From contig OY761615.1 of assembly GCA_963664845.1 (NCBI GenBank), positions 1,550,001-1,614,000 on the forward strand: 64,000 nt of DNA, given 5' to 3'. How positions within the stretch are numbered: the stretch's first letter is position 1; every line of letters begins with the position of its first letter. The notes below the pieces were generated by a model. That model was not told the DNA's origin. It worked only from the letters and a program-made list of their open reading frames with translations, and made no database searches. A program made the translations under genes and the position numbers. Positions 33,110 to 41,900 of the stretch are shown piece after piece. The DNA comes from CAIYTF01 sp963664845 (GTDB lineage Bacteria; Bacteroidota; Ignavibacteria; Ignavibacteriales; Ignavibacteriaceae).

Positions 33110-35029
33110 TTATTCCGCTGACCCAAACCGGCCTATCGTGGTCATATTCTGCCGGTTGCAGATATCTTTAGCCTCCGGCGTAAACAGGTAGTCAATACGG
33201 TCCTGATATGATTTCACTATTTTGCCGCGAACCATTTTCAGTGTGCTGTTGAGAAAGTGATTTTGCTCCGTGAAACCTTCTCCCAATATGGCAACTGCCG
33301 TCGGCAGCCACCGTTGCGGGAACATACCGGAAAAAGCACCACCCTCCCTGAACTGTGCAATTTCCGAGTCAAGCTTTTCAAGAGCAGCTTTTTGTCCGGC
33401 AGGTGTTAAAAAGTCGAGATGATGCTCCTTCAGGTATGCCGTCAGCCTACTCCTGTTGGGAACAAGCAAGGCAACTGTGAATGGCGACTGATCGTTATAG
33501 AGCATTACCTGTTCGATATAAGGCGAACTCTCGGTGAGTGCCTCCTCTATCCCTTCCGGACTGTATTTTTCGCCGTCGTTTCCTATAAGCAGACTTTTAA
33601 ACCTGCCGAGTACGTAGAGGAAGTCATCTTCACTCAGATAGCCAAGATCCCCGGTAAACAGCCAGCCATCTTTAATGGTTTCGGCAGAGGCCTTTTCATT
33701 TTTCCAGTAACCCGCCATTACGTTTTCACCTCTGACCACTATCTCACCCTTTTGCCCACGTGGAAGTTCGTTGCCTTTATCATCACAAATTTTCACTTCA
33801 ACGCCTTGTGCAATTTTTCCTGATGACCCGAGTTTGTGCAACACCGGAACATTTGCCGAAATCACCGGGGCGGCTTCTGTGAGTCCATATCCCTGAAACA
33901 TTGGGATGCCAATAGCATAGAAAAACCGCTGCAATTCGATATCAAGCAAAGCACCGCCGCCAACAAAGAATTCCAGTTTCCCGCCAAAATTTTCACGTAT
34001 TTTTTTGAATAACAGGGCATCGAACAATTTGTAGAGCGGGTATATCAGTTTCCGCAGTCCTTTGCCTTTATCAATGCCCAGTCCGTTGTAGTCATAGGCA
34101 ACTTCGAGTGCTGTCTGAAACAGTTTTTCAGTTGCTTTTCCTTTTTTGCGGATACCGCTTTCTATATTATTTCGAAAGCTTTTTGCGAGTGTGGGAACAC
34201 TGAGAATGAAGTGTGGTTTTACCGCCAGTATGTTGCCAGGGATATTACGCAGTGTTTCAATGGCCGTTTTACCGGGTTTAACAAAAGCCAGTGCCGCACC
34301 GTTTTTCATCAATGTATAAATACAAACCGTATGGGCGAATGCATGATCGAGCGGAAGAATGGTAAGCGACACATAGTGCTGGGGAATAAAGAGGAGTGCT
34401 GTAGATTGTTCCACATTCGAAGTGTAGTTGCGGTGTGTCAGCAATATTCCCTTTGGATCAGCGGTTGTTCCTGATGTGTAGCAAATATTGGCATAATCAT
34501 TTTCCTTAACGCCTCGCCAACGTTCTGCCAGCAAGTCAGCTCCATTAGTGAGGAATGCCTTTCCTTTCTGAATCAACTCATATTTTGAGATTTCTTCCCT
34601 TTCAGGTTTTTCCACATCATCAAGATTAATAATATACTCAAGTTCGGGAAGATCGTTTTTTATTGCAATCACTTTTTGGCGCTGAGAACCAGAAACGATC
34701 ACCATCCTGCAACCGGCATGCGCAAGACGGAATTTCAATTCGGAGGGTTCATCAATTTTTATTGAGATGGGCACATTAATGGCGCCGCAAAAGAGTACAC
34801 CGAGCTCTGCAACGACCCAGTCGTTTCTTCCCTCGGCAATAAGCGCAACACGTTCTGATGCTTTCAGCCCCATTGCCAGAAGTCCTGCTGCAAACTCATG
34901 CACCCACACCTGAGTCTGTTCATAGGTGGCTGCCTCAAACGTCGCGGATGTGTTTTCCCACATAAAAACATTTCCGGGATATTTCGAGACACTGGTTTCA
35001 AAAAGCTGGGGCAAAGTTCTTTGGGACAT
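33110..35029 (-). CDS. Long-chain acyl-CoA synthetase (AMP-binding, FadD15-like)
   Basis: Activates fatty acids to acyl-CoA through an acyl-adenylate. The P-loop-like block YTSGTTADPKGILLTHRN, GYGLTEAAPV, the hinge region LFTGDLGYLSEDDFLYVLGRFKSLL and the catalytic Lys block NSTLKMVRGKIVKSY are all present. Start placed at ATG 35029 (639 residues) because CCGGAG lies 5 nt upstream; the longer frame uses a TTG and adds only six residues. Closest to the AMP-forming long-chain acyl-CoA synthetase type with a large C-terminal part. Cytoplasmic or membrane-associated. No operon partner. Confidence 0.92.
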   Translation of the reverse strand: MSQRTLPQLFETSVSKYPGNVFMWENTSATFEAATYEQTQVWVHEFAAGLLAMGLKASERVALIAEGRNDWVVAELGVLFCGAINVPISIKIDEPSELKFRLAHAGCRMVIVSGSQRQKVIAIKNDLPELEYIINLDDVEKPEREEISKYELIQKGKAFLTNGADLLAERWRGVKENDYANICYTSGTTADPKGILLTHRNYTSNVEQSTALLFIPQHYVSLTILPLDHAFAHTVCIYTLMKNGAALAFVKPGKTAIETLRNIPGNILAVKPHFILSVPTLAKSFRNNIESGIRKKGKATEKLFQTALEVAYDYNGLGIDKGKGLRKLIYPLYKLFDALLFKKIRENFGGKLEFFVGGGALLDIELQRFFYAIGIPMFQGYGLTEAAPVISANVPVLHKLGSSGKIAQGVEVKICDDKGNELPRGQKGEIVVRGENVMAGYWKNEKASAETIKDGWLFTGDLGYLSEDDFLYVLGRFKSLLIGNDGEKYSPEGIEEALTESSPYIEQVMLYNDQSPFTVALLVPNRSRLTAYLKEHHLDFLTPAGQKAALEKLDSEIAQFREGGAFSGMFPQRWLPTAVAILGEGFTEQNHFLNSTLKMVRGKIVKSYQDRIDYLFTPEAKDICNRQNMTTIGRFGSAE

Positions 35030-35351
35030 AGGTGCTCCGGTATACAACGTGCAAAAAAAGTTGATATAGCGTTTAAATTTAATCAGATGTAGCAGGAATT
35101 CCTAGATTTGAGTAGTGGTCACATTCCATATCCTGATTTGTGGTCTCTGTGACTTCTTTGTGTTCCGGATGCTTATTATAGGCAATTTTTAACACAGAGA
35201 TCACCAAGGAGGCACAAAGGGTACTATTCGAGAATCTGAATTTCTTCAATTTGTGAGCAAATTCAAATAGTATCCGGATTTTCGTGTAGAAAATATCGTT
35301 GTTTTATTACGATATTAGCATATTCACCAAATGGATCAGAGTGGAACCCAT
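35030..35351. other. Divergent intergenic region with inverted repeats
   Basis: Between the acyl-CoA ligase and purine permease genes. It contains an inverted pair of CACAGAGA/TCTCTGTG-type repeat text (about 35138-35218), an imperfect inverted repeat GGTACTATTCGAGAAT / ATTCAAATAGTATCC (35219-35278), and a hairpin AATATCGT...ACGATATT (35292-35316) just before the permease start. The first is a dispersed-repeat type. The others could be transcribed as leader structure. No purine riboswitch was recognised. Confidence 0.5.
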
Positions 35352-36674
35352 ATGAAAAAGTTCTTTCAGTTCGCTAAATACGAGACCAATCTCAAAACGG
35401 AAATACTGGCAGGCATTACCACATTCCTGTCATGTATGTATATAATAGTCGTAAATCCGGCCATTGTTGCAACAACCGGGATGCCTTTCAATGGCGTGCT
35501 CACGGCAACCATACTGGTGAGCGCCTTCAGCAGTATACTGATGGGTATCTACGCTAACAATCCGATTCTGGTTGCACCGGGGATGGGGCTTAACACCTTT
35601 TTCACGTATTCTGTTGTTCTGGGAATGGGTGTGAAATGGGAAACCGCCTTGGGTGCAGTATTCTGGTCGGGTATTATCTTTATGATACTTTCCATTCTGA
35701 ACATCCGGACAAAGATACTGAAGGCTATCCCGAAACAAATACGCTATGCACTTGCATCAGGCATAGGGCTTTTCATTTCATTCATCGGCTTTGTCAATGC
35801 AAAGTTTATAGTTGGGAACGCCGCAACCCTAGTGTCGATCAACAAAATGGATCCCGTTATTATTACTTTTCTTGCCGGGCTGGCCGCGACGTCGCTATTG
35901 GTCATCAGAAGAGTGAAAGGCGGACTTATCATCGGAATTCTCTTCACCACAATCGCAGCCATTCCAATAGGGCGTGTTTGGGGAAATGCTTCAGCAATTA
36001 ATTTTGGTGTGCCAACCCTTGTAACGTGGCAAGGTTTTGCATCAATGCCCGATTTCAGTTTAATTGGCAGGCTTGATATAGTCGGCTCACTAACCTTTGA
36101 CCTGTTCCCGGTGATATTCGCCTTTGTATTCACGGATATGTTTGATTCCATTTCCACGTTCATTGGTGTATCGGAAGCAGCGGGTTTAGTTGATGATAAT
36201 GGAGATCCGCGTAACATAAAGCAGGCGCTCATTGTAGATGCATTTGCCACCGGTATTGCCGGTGTGCTGGGGTCAAGTCCAGGCACCAGTTATATCGAAT
36301 CAGCAACCGGGGTGAGAGAAGGCGGTCGGACGGGATTAACCGCCGTTGTAGCAGGGCTCCTGTTTCTGCCCTTCATGTTCCTCTCTCCCCTGCTTTCCAT
36401 CGTGCCGTCAATTGCTACGGCACCGGCGTTGATACTTGTGGGCGTGTTCATGATTCGACCCGTTCTCAAGATCAATTGGAATAAACTGGATGACGCCATC
36501 CCGGCGTTCCTGGGAATGATATTAATTCCGCTTACCAATTCAATAACGCAGGGTATCGTGTGGAGCTTTCTTGCGTGGACAGTGATAAAACTCTCGTTGG
36601 GGAAATGGCAGGAAATAAGCGTGATGCTTTTAATAATCGATGTCTTTGCAATACTGGCCCTGATCTTACACTGA
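35352..36674 (+). CDS. NCS2/AzgA-type purine (guanine/hypoxanthine) permease
   Basis: A 440-residue membrane protein, about 12-14 helices. MKKFFQFAKYETNLKTEILAG followed by ITTFLSCMYIIVVNPAIVA is the AzgA/PbuG-type opening. APGMGLNTFFTYSV and the later TDMFDSISTFIGVSEAAGL and GSSPGTSYIESATGV blocks are family-diagnostic substrate-site regions. I take the second ATG (35352), which aligns with the usual start; an ATG at 35331 adds seven residues and lacks an RBS. Proton symport of purines is known for the family; the exact base cannot be read here. Single-gene unit. Confidence 0.88.
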   Translation: MKKFFQFAKYETNLKTEILAGITTFLSCMYIIVVNPAIVATTGMPFNGVLTATILVSAFSSILMGIYANNPILVAPGMGLNTFFTYSVVLGMGVKWETALGAVFWSGIIFMILSILNIRTKILKAIPKQIRYALASGIGLFISFIGFVNAKFIVGNAATLVSINKMDPVIITFLAGLAATSLLVIRRVKGGLIIGILFTTIAAIPIGRVWGNASAINFGVPTLVTWQGFASMPDFSLIGRLDIVGSLTFDLFPVIFAFVFTDMFDSISTFIGVSEAAGLVDDNGDPRNIKQALIVDAFATGIAGVLGSSPGTSYIESATGVREGGRTGLTAVVAGLLFLPFMFLSPLLSIVPSIATAPALILVGVFMIRPVLKINWNKLDDAIPAFLGMILIPLTNSITQGIVWSFLAWTVIKLSLGKWQEISVMLLIIDVFAILALILH

Positions 36675-36738
36675 TAAGCTTTCAGATAAATCAGAGTTCC
36701 TTAACCGGGGAAACCGGGCATAGTCTTCTAACGGTGCC

Positions 36739-36954
36739 TTATTTCTTTTTGCCAAAAATGAAAAGTGCACGGGAGATTATCTCCCAGAGAACAAAGAAAT
36801 AGAATAGCACAACCAGAAAATCCGTATAGAACAGAGGCCAGAACAGGAACCCCAGTACCGGGAACACAAATATGCCCGCGGCAATGGTGAAGTAGATTAG
36901 TTTGGAACGGCGATAATCTTCTTTGAGTCTGGTTCGGAATTCTGTTATGGTCAA
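36739..36954 (-). CDS. Small two-helix membrane protein
   Basis: A 71-residue protein with a charged N-terminus (TEFRTRLKEDYRRSK), helix 1 (LIYFTIAAGIFVFPVLGFLFW) and helix 2 (FLVVLFYFFVLWEII) and a Lys-rich tail. The alternative frame over the same DNA has no such pattern, which favours this one. No family recognised. Confidence 0.5.
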   Translation of the reverse strand: MTITEFRTRLKEDYRRSKLIYFTIAAGIFVFPVLGFLFWPLFYTDFLVVLFYFFVLWEIISRALFIFGKKK

Positions 36955-37188
36955 TTGATGAACTCATTCGGTTTGTAAGTAAATTGTAAGAACACTTGTA
37001 ATTTGCGTAAAATGCGGGTGTTTGACAATGAGAATATGTATAAGATTTTTCCTGGTGTATGTTTCAGGAAATATACCAATCCCGCGTCCTTCATTATACT
37101 CCCGGAAGGCGAATGGGAAAAGCCGCAAAGCAATTCCGGAACAAATCCGAAGAAAACGTTACGGCTTAACTCACTATTTAATGATTGA

Positions 37189-39249
37189 TCAGGGCTTCTC
37201 AGTTTTCTCCGGCATTTGGCCTTTGGCAATTATATTGGTCAGGAATGCAGAGAGCAGTCCGCCAATATTTTCACCGCCCTGCACCAGGAAGTCCGGAGTA
37301 ACCTTAATGTTGCCGGCTGCAATTTGTTTGGCGATTTCGATGGCCGTAACACCCTGCTGCCCAACTGCCTTGTTCTGCAGTTCATATGCTTTTGCTGTCG
37401 ATTCACCAATTGCAAGTATCCGCGCACCTTCGGCCTCACCTTTCGCCCTGATACCCTTGGCTTCGCCTTCCGCTTTCAGGCGTATACTCTCGGCATCACC
37501 TTCTGCAAAGCGAATTGCTTTTTGTTTGTTCTGTTCGGCAATCTTAACACCGATCTCGGCTTCAACCAGGTTTTTCTGCTGATCAGCTTCGGCATGGGTT
37601 TTCTCAGTGGCAATGCGTGCCTGTTCAGCCTGCTGCTGGTCGAAATACATTGCCTGCTGTTGTTGTGCAATTATTTTCATGGTTTGTGTATCCATCAATT
37701 CCTGCGGCAGCATTATTTGGCAGATGAGTACAGAGACGCATTCAACGTGATATTTTTCCAACTCGCCGCGGGCCCTGTCTTCTGCTTTCCTCTGTTCTTC
37801 CTGACGGTCCTGCATGAAGTTCATCGCAGAAGTTGAGGATGCCTGATTCCGGAAACTGGAGTCGATCATGGGGTGAATAACATGCTGGATCAGATTTTCA
37901 ACGGAACCAATTTTGGCAACCATATAGGGGGCCTGATCCGGACGAATTCGTATAACAACTTTCACGGATACGCTTATTGCAAAACCATCACGTGAAATAA
38001 CCCTAAGCGGATCAAAACGGGTTTCCTTTGAATCGTCCCAATCGATGGTAATGTTCGTGGTATCGACAATATATACGATATACGCGCGACGGTTCAGATA
38101 ATAGAAACCTGGGCCGGCTACTTCCTGCTGAATTCCCCGGAAACCCTTGGGCACTACATAACGCTCAATACCCCTGTCAAACCGGGCTTCAATTTCTTTA
38201 TAGGCGTCGCTTCCAGGCACTGCATTTTCTTTAAGTGCCGTTTCAGCTATCAGCCTTTTTATCTGTGTAGGTTCTTCACCAACGTTCGAGACCACCACGG
38301 CAACCTGTCCACGCTGAACCACGGCAACCTCGTCAAGTTCCACCTTGAAGATCATTGGGTTAATATAATACGTTCCCGGTTTCAATACATCAAATTGCGG
38401 ACCACGCTGTCCACCGGCTTCCAGAAAGTTTGAGGCATTCTGAAAATCGTTGTGTGTTGATACAGGCTTCGCGACGAATTCGTCCGGAGGAAGCGGCTCT
38501 CCATCCAGTGCTGTTACCAGCCCAACGCTGTTAGCCGGGATAATCGTGGCTGTTTGAATTTCAACGTGGAATAAATCAGTGTTTATACGATAGGTACCGG
38601 GAAGCAGGATATCAATCTGCGGGCCTTTTTGGCCGCCATTTGCAAGAAAGGAATGCCCGTCTTCAAAATTGGAATGACCTTTCACTTTTTGTGCAAGAAG
38701 CCTGCCTGACGGAATCGATTGCCCATCCATGGAAGTGATCAATCCGATCTTTCCTTTATCTATAATTATTGCTTTCTCCAACCGGACTTTGAATATGGCC
38801 GGATTAATCCGGTACATTCCCGGAGGGAGAATTTCAATCTGCGGTCCTTTTTCTCCACCCTGTAGAAGAAAGTTTTCTGCATCCTGAAATGAATTATGTC
38901 CCTCTACAACTTTGGCAAAAATCCGGCCAGGGGAAACGGGTGTTCCGTCAATGGATTCAACAATGCCAACTTCATTTTCGGCGACTGAAGCGAAGGGCAG
39001 TTTTTTTACTTTGTACAAAAAAGGGATAAGAAAATGGAGTCCCGGCCCAAGAGTTCTTGCCTGAATACCAATTTCGTTCGCGAGAGCTATTACTCTTCCC
39101 TGAGGAAGATTGACGCCAAGAAAGCGCCTCTCAAGAACGGCTATTTGAGTTCCACCCACAACAACAATGGTTTTAATGAGGATGATGAGAAGTACTACGA
39201 TCAATACGATCAGCAAAACAGAATAAGCACTGAGAGCTTGAGGTTCCAT
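37189..39249 (-). CDS. Flotillin-like SPFH protein with internal tandem repeats
   Basis: A 686-residue protein. An N-terminal membrane helix (about 10-33) is followed by three near-perfect 74-residue modules starting near residues 93, 167 and 241 (VGIVESIDG, IGLITSMDG, VGLVTALDG; each ends in a GGEKGPQ/GGQKGPQ-xxxL-x-PG-x-Y-x-I-N block), with a weaker copy before and a partial copy after. An SPFH/PHB-like domain spans about 340-540, then an Ala/Glu/Gln-rich coiled coil (about 490-620) and a short C-terminal segment. SPFH proteins form membrane scaffolds or rings. The repeats are like stacked vault-protein modules. Role here unknown. It lies alone, between a two-helix protein and a YD-repeat gene. 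Confidence 0.85.
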   Translation of the reverse strand: MEPQALSAYSVLLIVLIVVLLIILIKTIVVVGGTQIAVLERRFLGVNLPQGRVIALANEIGIQARTLGPGLHFLIPFLYKVKKLPFASVAENEVGIVESIDGTPVSPGRIFAKVVEGHNSFQDAENFLLQGGEKGPQIEILPPGMYRINPAIFKVRLEKAIIIDKGKIGLITSMDGQSIPSGRLLAQKVKGHSNFEDGHSFLANGGQKGPQIDILLPGTYRINTDLFHVEIQTATIIPANSVGLVTALDGEPLPPDEFVAKPVSTHNDFQNASNFLEAGGQRGPQFDVLKPGTYYINPMIFKVELDEVAVVQRGQVAVVVSNVGEEPTQIKRLIAETALKENAVPGSDAYKEIEARFDRGIERYVVPKGFRGIQQEVAGPGFYYLNRRAYIVYIVDTTNITIDWDDSKETRFDPLRVISRDGFAISVSVKVVIRIRPDQAPYMVAKIGSVENLIQHVIHPMIDSSFRNQASSTSAMNFMQDRQEEQRKAEDRARGELEKYHVECVSVLICQIMLPQELMDTQTMKIIAQQQQAMYFDQQQAEQARIATEKTHAEADQQKNLVEAEIGVKIAEQNKQKAIRFAEGDAESIRLKAEGEAKGIRAKGEAEGARILAIGESTAKAYELQNKAVGQQGVTAIEIAKQIAAGNIKVTPDFLVQGGENIGGLLSAFLTNIIAKGQMPEKTEKP

Positions 39250-39573
39250 AACGATCCCTGAATGTTTTGTGAAATAAATTCACAGGAAAATTAGCAAATG
39301 GATTATGGAAAAACAAAATCATGGCAAAGGAGTATTCGGAAAGGACGGGATTCAATAGGCAGGAGATTAAAATTTTAAGCCCCTGCAAAGGATTTGCAAC
39401 CACAAAATGATTGCCGGCTCAATGGACAATTGGCAAATCATCCTTAGCCCGAAAACACATGGCCTGGAAGGTGATGCACAAATTCTGTATATTACCGATA
39501 GGTGAAAAATGATTAATTCCGGCATTTCACCGGAATAAAACTTAAAACGACCTTATAATAAAAAGGACTTGCT
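39250..39573. other. Divergent intergenic region
   Basis: A 324-bp spacer between the SPFH gene and the plus-strand YD-repeat gene, containing both promoters. No hairpin, repeat or operator stands out. AGGA with poor spacing precedes the plus-strand ATG. Confidence 0.35.
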
Positions 39574-40680
39574 ATGAGAGCAAAACATTTATTCCTTGCT
39601 GCAATGCTATATTGCACCTTCAACGTAACGCTCTTTGCGCAGCCCGAACAACACACCGGGAAACTGCTAAGAAATATTCGTTCCTATAATCAGGAAAAGT
39701 TCAAAAGAGATAATATACAGAGTTTTACCTCCTATAATTGCGGTGAGTATGGCGATAAAAAGATCACATACTGCGAGTACAATAAACTTGGACAACTGAT
39801 CGATTCGATAGGTTACCCCGATCCGCCGATCCGCGAGCTTTTCCAGAAACAACTGTCTCTTGGACTGAAAGTTGATTCCTCGTATATCGTTGATGATGAG
39901 TTGGTGGCATACCGATATCGTTTCCTCTATAATAAGAAAGGGCTGCGTATTAAGACGGAAGCGCACATAGCACGACCCTCGCCCAAGTATGATTTGCTTA
40001 ACTTCTCGGATATGATGATGGTATATATGTATGACAGTACAGATAAACTTGTAAGGGTAACAGCTACATCCCCGGCTGGGATCAAAGTGCAAGAGGACAC
40101 GTATACGTATGATAATTCCGGAAATGTTATTGAATGGAAACAATTCAAGTCAGGCTCTCCAAGAAATTTCACCTGCAAATACACGTTTGATGAGCGGAAT
40201 AATCTGACAGAATATTACAAAGTCGATGCCGCTGGCGATTTCGTGGCTAAGGAGCGCAACACTTTTGATGTGAACGGTAATCTGAAGAGTTGGGAGGACA
40301 TATCAAAATCCGGGGTGACCCTCTACCGGAAGGATTTCACGTACGACAGTTTTGGCAATATGGTTGAGGCACTTGGTTTTCTGGAAGGAGAAGAGTTTGA
40401 CAGCAAGTTGCAGAGAGTGTTTGACGCAAACGGTAATATTACGCAAACAATTGCTTCCCGCGGAAGAATAACTTATGCAGGAGATTTCAGGTTCCGGGAT
40501 GTTTTCACTGAAAACTTCAGCTACAATGAAAGCGGCACCATCATCCGGGTTGAGCGGGTGCATAAACGGTTTAGATCGGAACATAAAGAAGAAGTGCAGT
40601 ATGATGAAAGCGGTAACATCGTGATCCGGAATGATTCTGAAGGTGGATGTGTTGCTTACGCGTACGCGTATTTTGAATAG
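39574..40680 (+). CDS. Secreted YD/RHS-like repeat protein
   Basis: A 368-residue protein with a signal peptide (MRAKHLFLAAMLYCTFNVTLFAQ). The body repeats an RHS/YD-type unit, for example YTYDNSGNVIEWKQF, YTFDERNNLTEYYKV, NTFDVNGNLKSWEDI, FTYDSFGNMVEALGF, RVFDANGNITQTIAS, FSYNESGTIIRVERV and VQYDESGNIVIRND. Such units form beta-strand shells in RHS/YD proteins. It is much shorter than RHS toxins and has no toxin domain. Surface or periplasmic location is expected. No recognised partner. Confidence 0.72.
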   Translation: MRAKHLFLAAMLYCTFNVTLFAQPEQHTGKLLRNIRSYNQEKFKRDNIQSFTSYNCGEYGDKKITYCEYNKLGQLIDSIGYPDPPIRELFQKQLSLGLKVDSSYIVDDELVAYRYRFLYNKKGLRIKTEAHIARPSPKYDLLNFSDMMMVYMYDSTDKLVRVTATSPAGIKVQEDTYTYDNSGNVIEWKQFKSGSPRNFTCKYTFDERNNLTEYYKVDAAGDFVAKERNTFDVNGNLKSWEDISKSGVTLYRKDFTYDSFGNMVEALGFLEGEEFDSKLQRVFDANGNITQTIASRGRITYAGDFRFRDVFTENFSYNESGTIIRVERVHKRFRSEHKEEVQYDESGNIVIRNDSEGGCVAYAYAYFE

Positions 40681-40715
40681 GAATGATTCGGTCATGTTTG
40701 CTCATATCAATAAAC

Positions 40716-40750
40716 GCAAAATGGCTGCCCGGTTGGGACAGCCATTTTGC
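40716..40750 (+). terminator. Hairpin terminator between YD-repeat gene and Rrf2
   Basis: A 12-bp stem GCAAAATGGCTG (40716-40727) pairs with CAGCCATTTTGC (40739-40750). It is near identical in stem to the terminator at 41775-41803. It sits between convergent genes and could serve both. Confidence 0.65.
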
Positions 40751-40937
40751 AGTAAAAGATCACTGATAGTATCTGTATCAGGAAAAGAGAGCCGGTTTTA
40801 AATCGTGTGTTTCGCACTAATACCGGTAAATACATTGATACAGTTGCCCATTTGTCTAACAGTAACCTTCACTGTTTTGCACCACAGTTTCAATAAAAAT
40901 CATATCTGACAATAACACCGGTCAATTTTAATTTGAA

Positions 40938-41399
40938 TTAGGTAGCCAAGGAAGTATCTTGTTGTTTGGCATTTGCCCATTTGACTTGCCTCTCAGTGTT
41001 TTGCTTCGCCAGTTCCAACATATTCCTGCTGGACAGTTGCTCTTTCAAATGCTTTTGTGTTTCAGCCCAGATTAAATGAATTGAACAGTAGTTATCGCGC
41101 GGACAAAAATCCTTGTTCAACATGCATTTATTTAGTCCTATTTTTCCTTCTACGGCTTCAACAATATGCAGCGGCGTAATTTGCTCCGGATCAATATTTA
41201 AGCGAATGCCACCGCCATTTCCTTTTTGGCCAGTAATGTACCCTGCCTTTTTCAGGAGCAGAATAATTTGCCGGAGAAAATTTTCCGGAATATCGTTGAC
41301 CGATGCCAATTCCGCAATTTTAATTTTGTTATCCGGCGGGAATGATGCCAAGTAAAGCATAGCCCGCAAAGCATATTCGCCGGTCATAGTCAGTTGCAT
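40938..41399 (-). CDS. Rrf2 family transcriptional regulator (copy 1)
   Basis: The 153-residue protein starts MQLTMTGEYALRAMLYLASF, the winged helix-turn-helix opening of Rrf2/IscR/NsrR-type regulators. Cys at 92, 99 and 105 (NKCMLNKDFCPRDNYCSI) match the three [Fe-S] ligands of the family, so it may sense oxygen, NO or iron-sulfur state. Very similar to 44409-44825, including the Cys region. Both flank cydAB. A 26-bp motif lies 42-67 bp upstream (41441-41466), near identical in reverse to one upstream of the paralogue. Autoregulation is likely; control of cydAB is inferred. Confidence 0.88.
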   Translation of the reverse strand: MQLTMTGEYALRAMLYLASFPPDNKIKIAELASVNDIPENFLRQIILLLKKAGYITGQKGNGGGIRLNIDPEQITPLHIVEAVEGKIGLNKCMLNKDFCPRDNYCSIHLIWAETQKHLKEQLSSRNMLELAKQNTERQVKWANAKQQDTSLAT

Positions 41400-41774
41400 T
41401 GAAAAATCCCGTAGTGTGATAAAACCACAACAAGTTCGTATTCAAATATGATAAATTTTGTCATATTAAAAAATGTTTTTTTACTTTTTTTCATTTGGGC
41501 CTAAAAACTACCACAAAAATCAAATTTTGAGCTGTTTTCGAAGGAATCACCGTTAAAAACATATATATATATATTCAAATTTAATAATAGCCGGCTAATA
41601 GCAACCTGTGAAGTATCAGATGCTGAGTTTAACGATTGGATCGGTATCCACAATTTGTCTGGGAGATGAGTGGTGAAGCAAAACCCCTAAGATTGAAAGG
41701 GACTTTAACCGGTCGTTCTTCAAACATAACCGGAATTTCCTGCAAGCTGACCTACCCCTTCCTGCTTCATTGAA
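41400..41774. other. Intergenic region upstream of Rrf2 copy 1
   Basis: A 375-bp AT-rich stretch, including an alternating (TA) run near 41563-41576. It contains the 26-bp operator-like motif (listed separately) and, at its far end, the cydB terminator. No gene seen. Confidence 0.4.
41441..41466 (-). promoter_or_regulatory. Operator-like motif upstream of Rrf2 copy 1
   Basis: On the minus strand this 26-nt site begins ATATGACAAAATTTATCAT and continues ATTTGAA. It has dyad character (ATGAYAAA / TTTTGTCAT). It matches 44972-44997 on the plus strand at 22 of 26 bases, including CATATTTGAA. It lies 42 bp before the Rrf2 ATG. Rrf2 proteins bind such A/T-rich dyads, so this is a candidate Rrf2 site. 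Confidence 0.6.
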
Positions 41775-41803
41775 AAAATGGCTGCCCCGGGGACAGCCAT
41801 TTT
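41775..41803 (-). terminator. Terminator of the cydAB operon
   Basis: Stem AAAATGGCTG (41775-41784) pairs with CAGCCATTTT (41794-41803). On the minus strand it is followed by TTTTTTC. It lies about 100 bp past cydB. The same stem recurs at 40716-40750. Confidence 0.8.
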
Positions 41804-41900
41804 GAAATAGAAAGCGTACAAGGTCTGAATTATAAAGCAAGAGTTGTTAGCAGGTCCTCCGTTTCTCTCGGTGGAGGTATATCAATGACTCAGTTGTTCA

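Noticed and set aside
35030..35047. Longer start of the acyl-CoA ligase
   Set aside because: Begins at TTG and adds only six residues; the ATG at 35029 has a GGAG site.
36728..36967. 79-codon minus-strand frame overlapping the small membrane protein
   Set aside because: The other frame has a clear two-helix pattern; this one does not.
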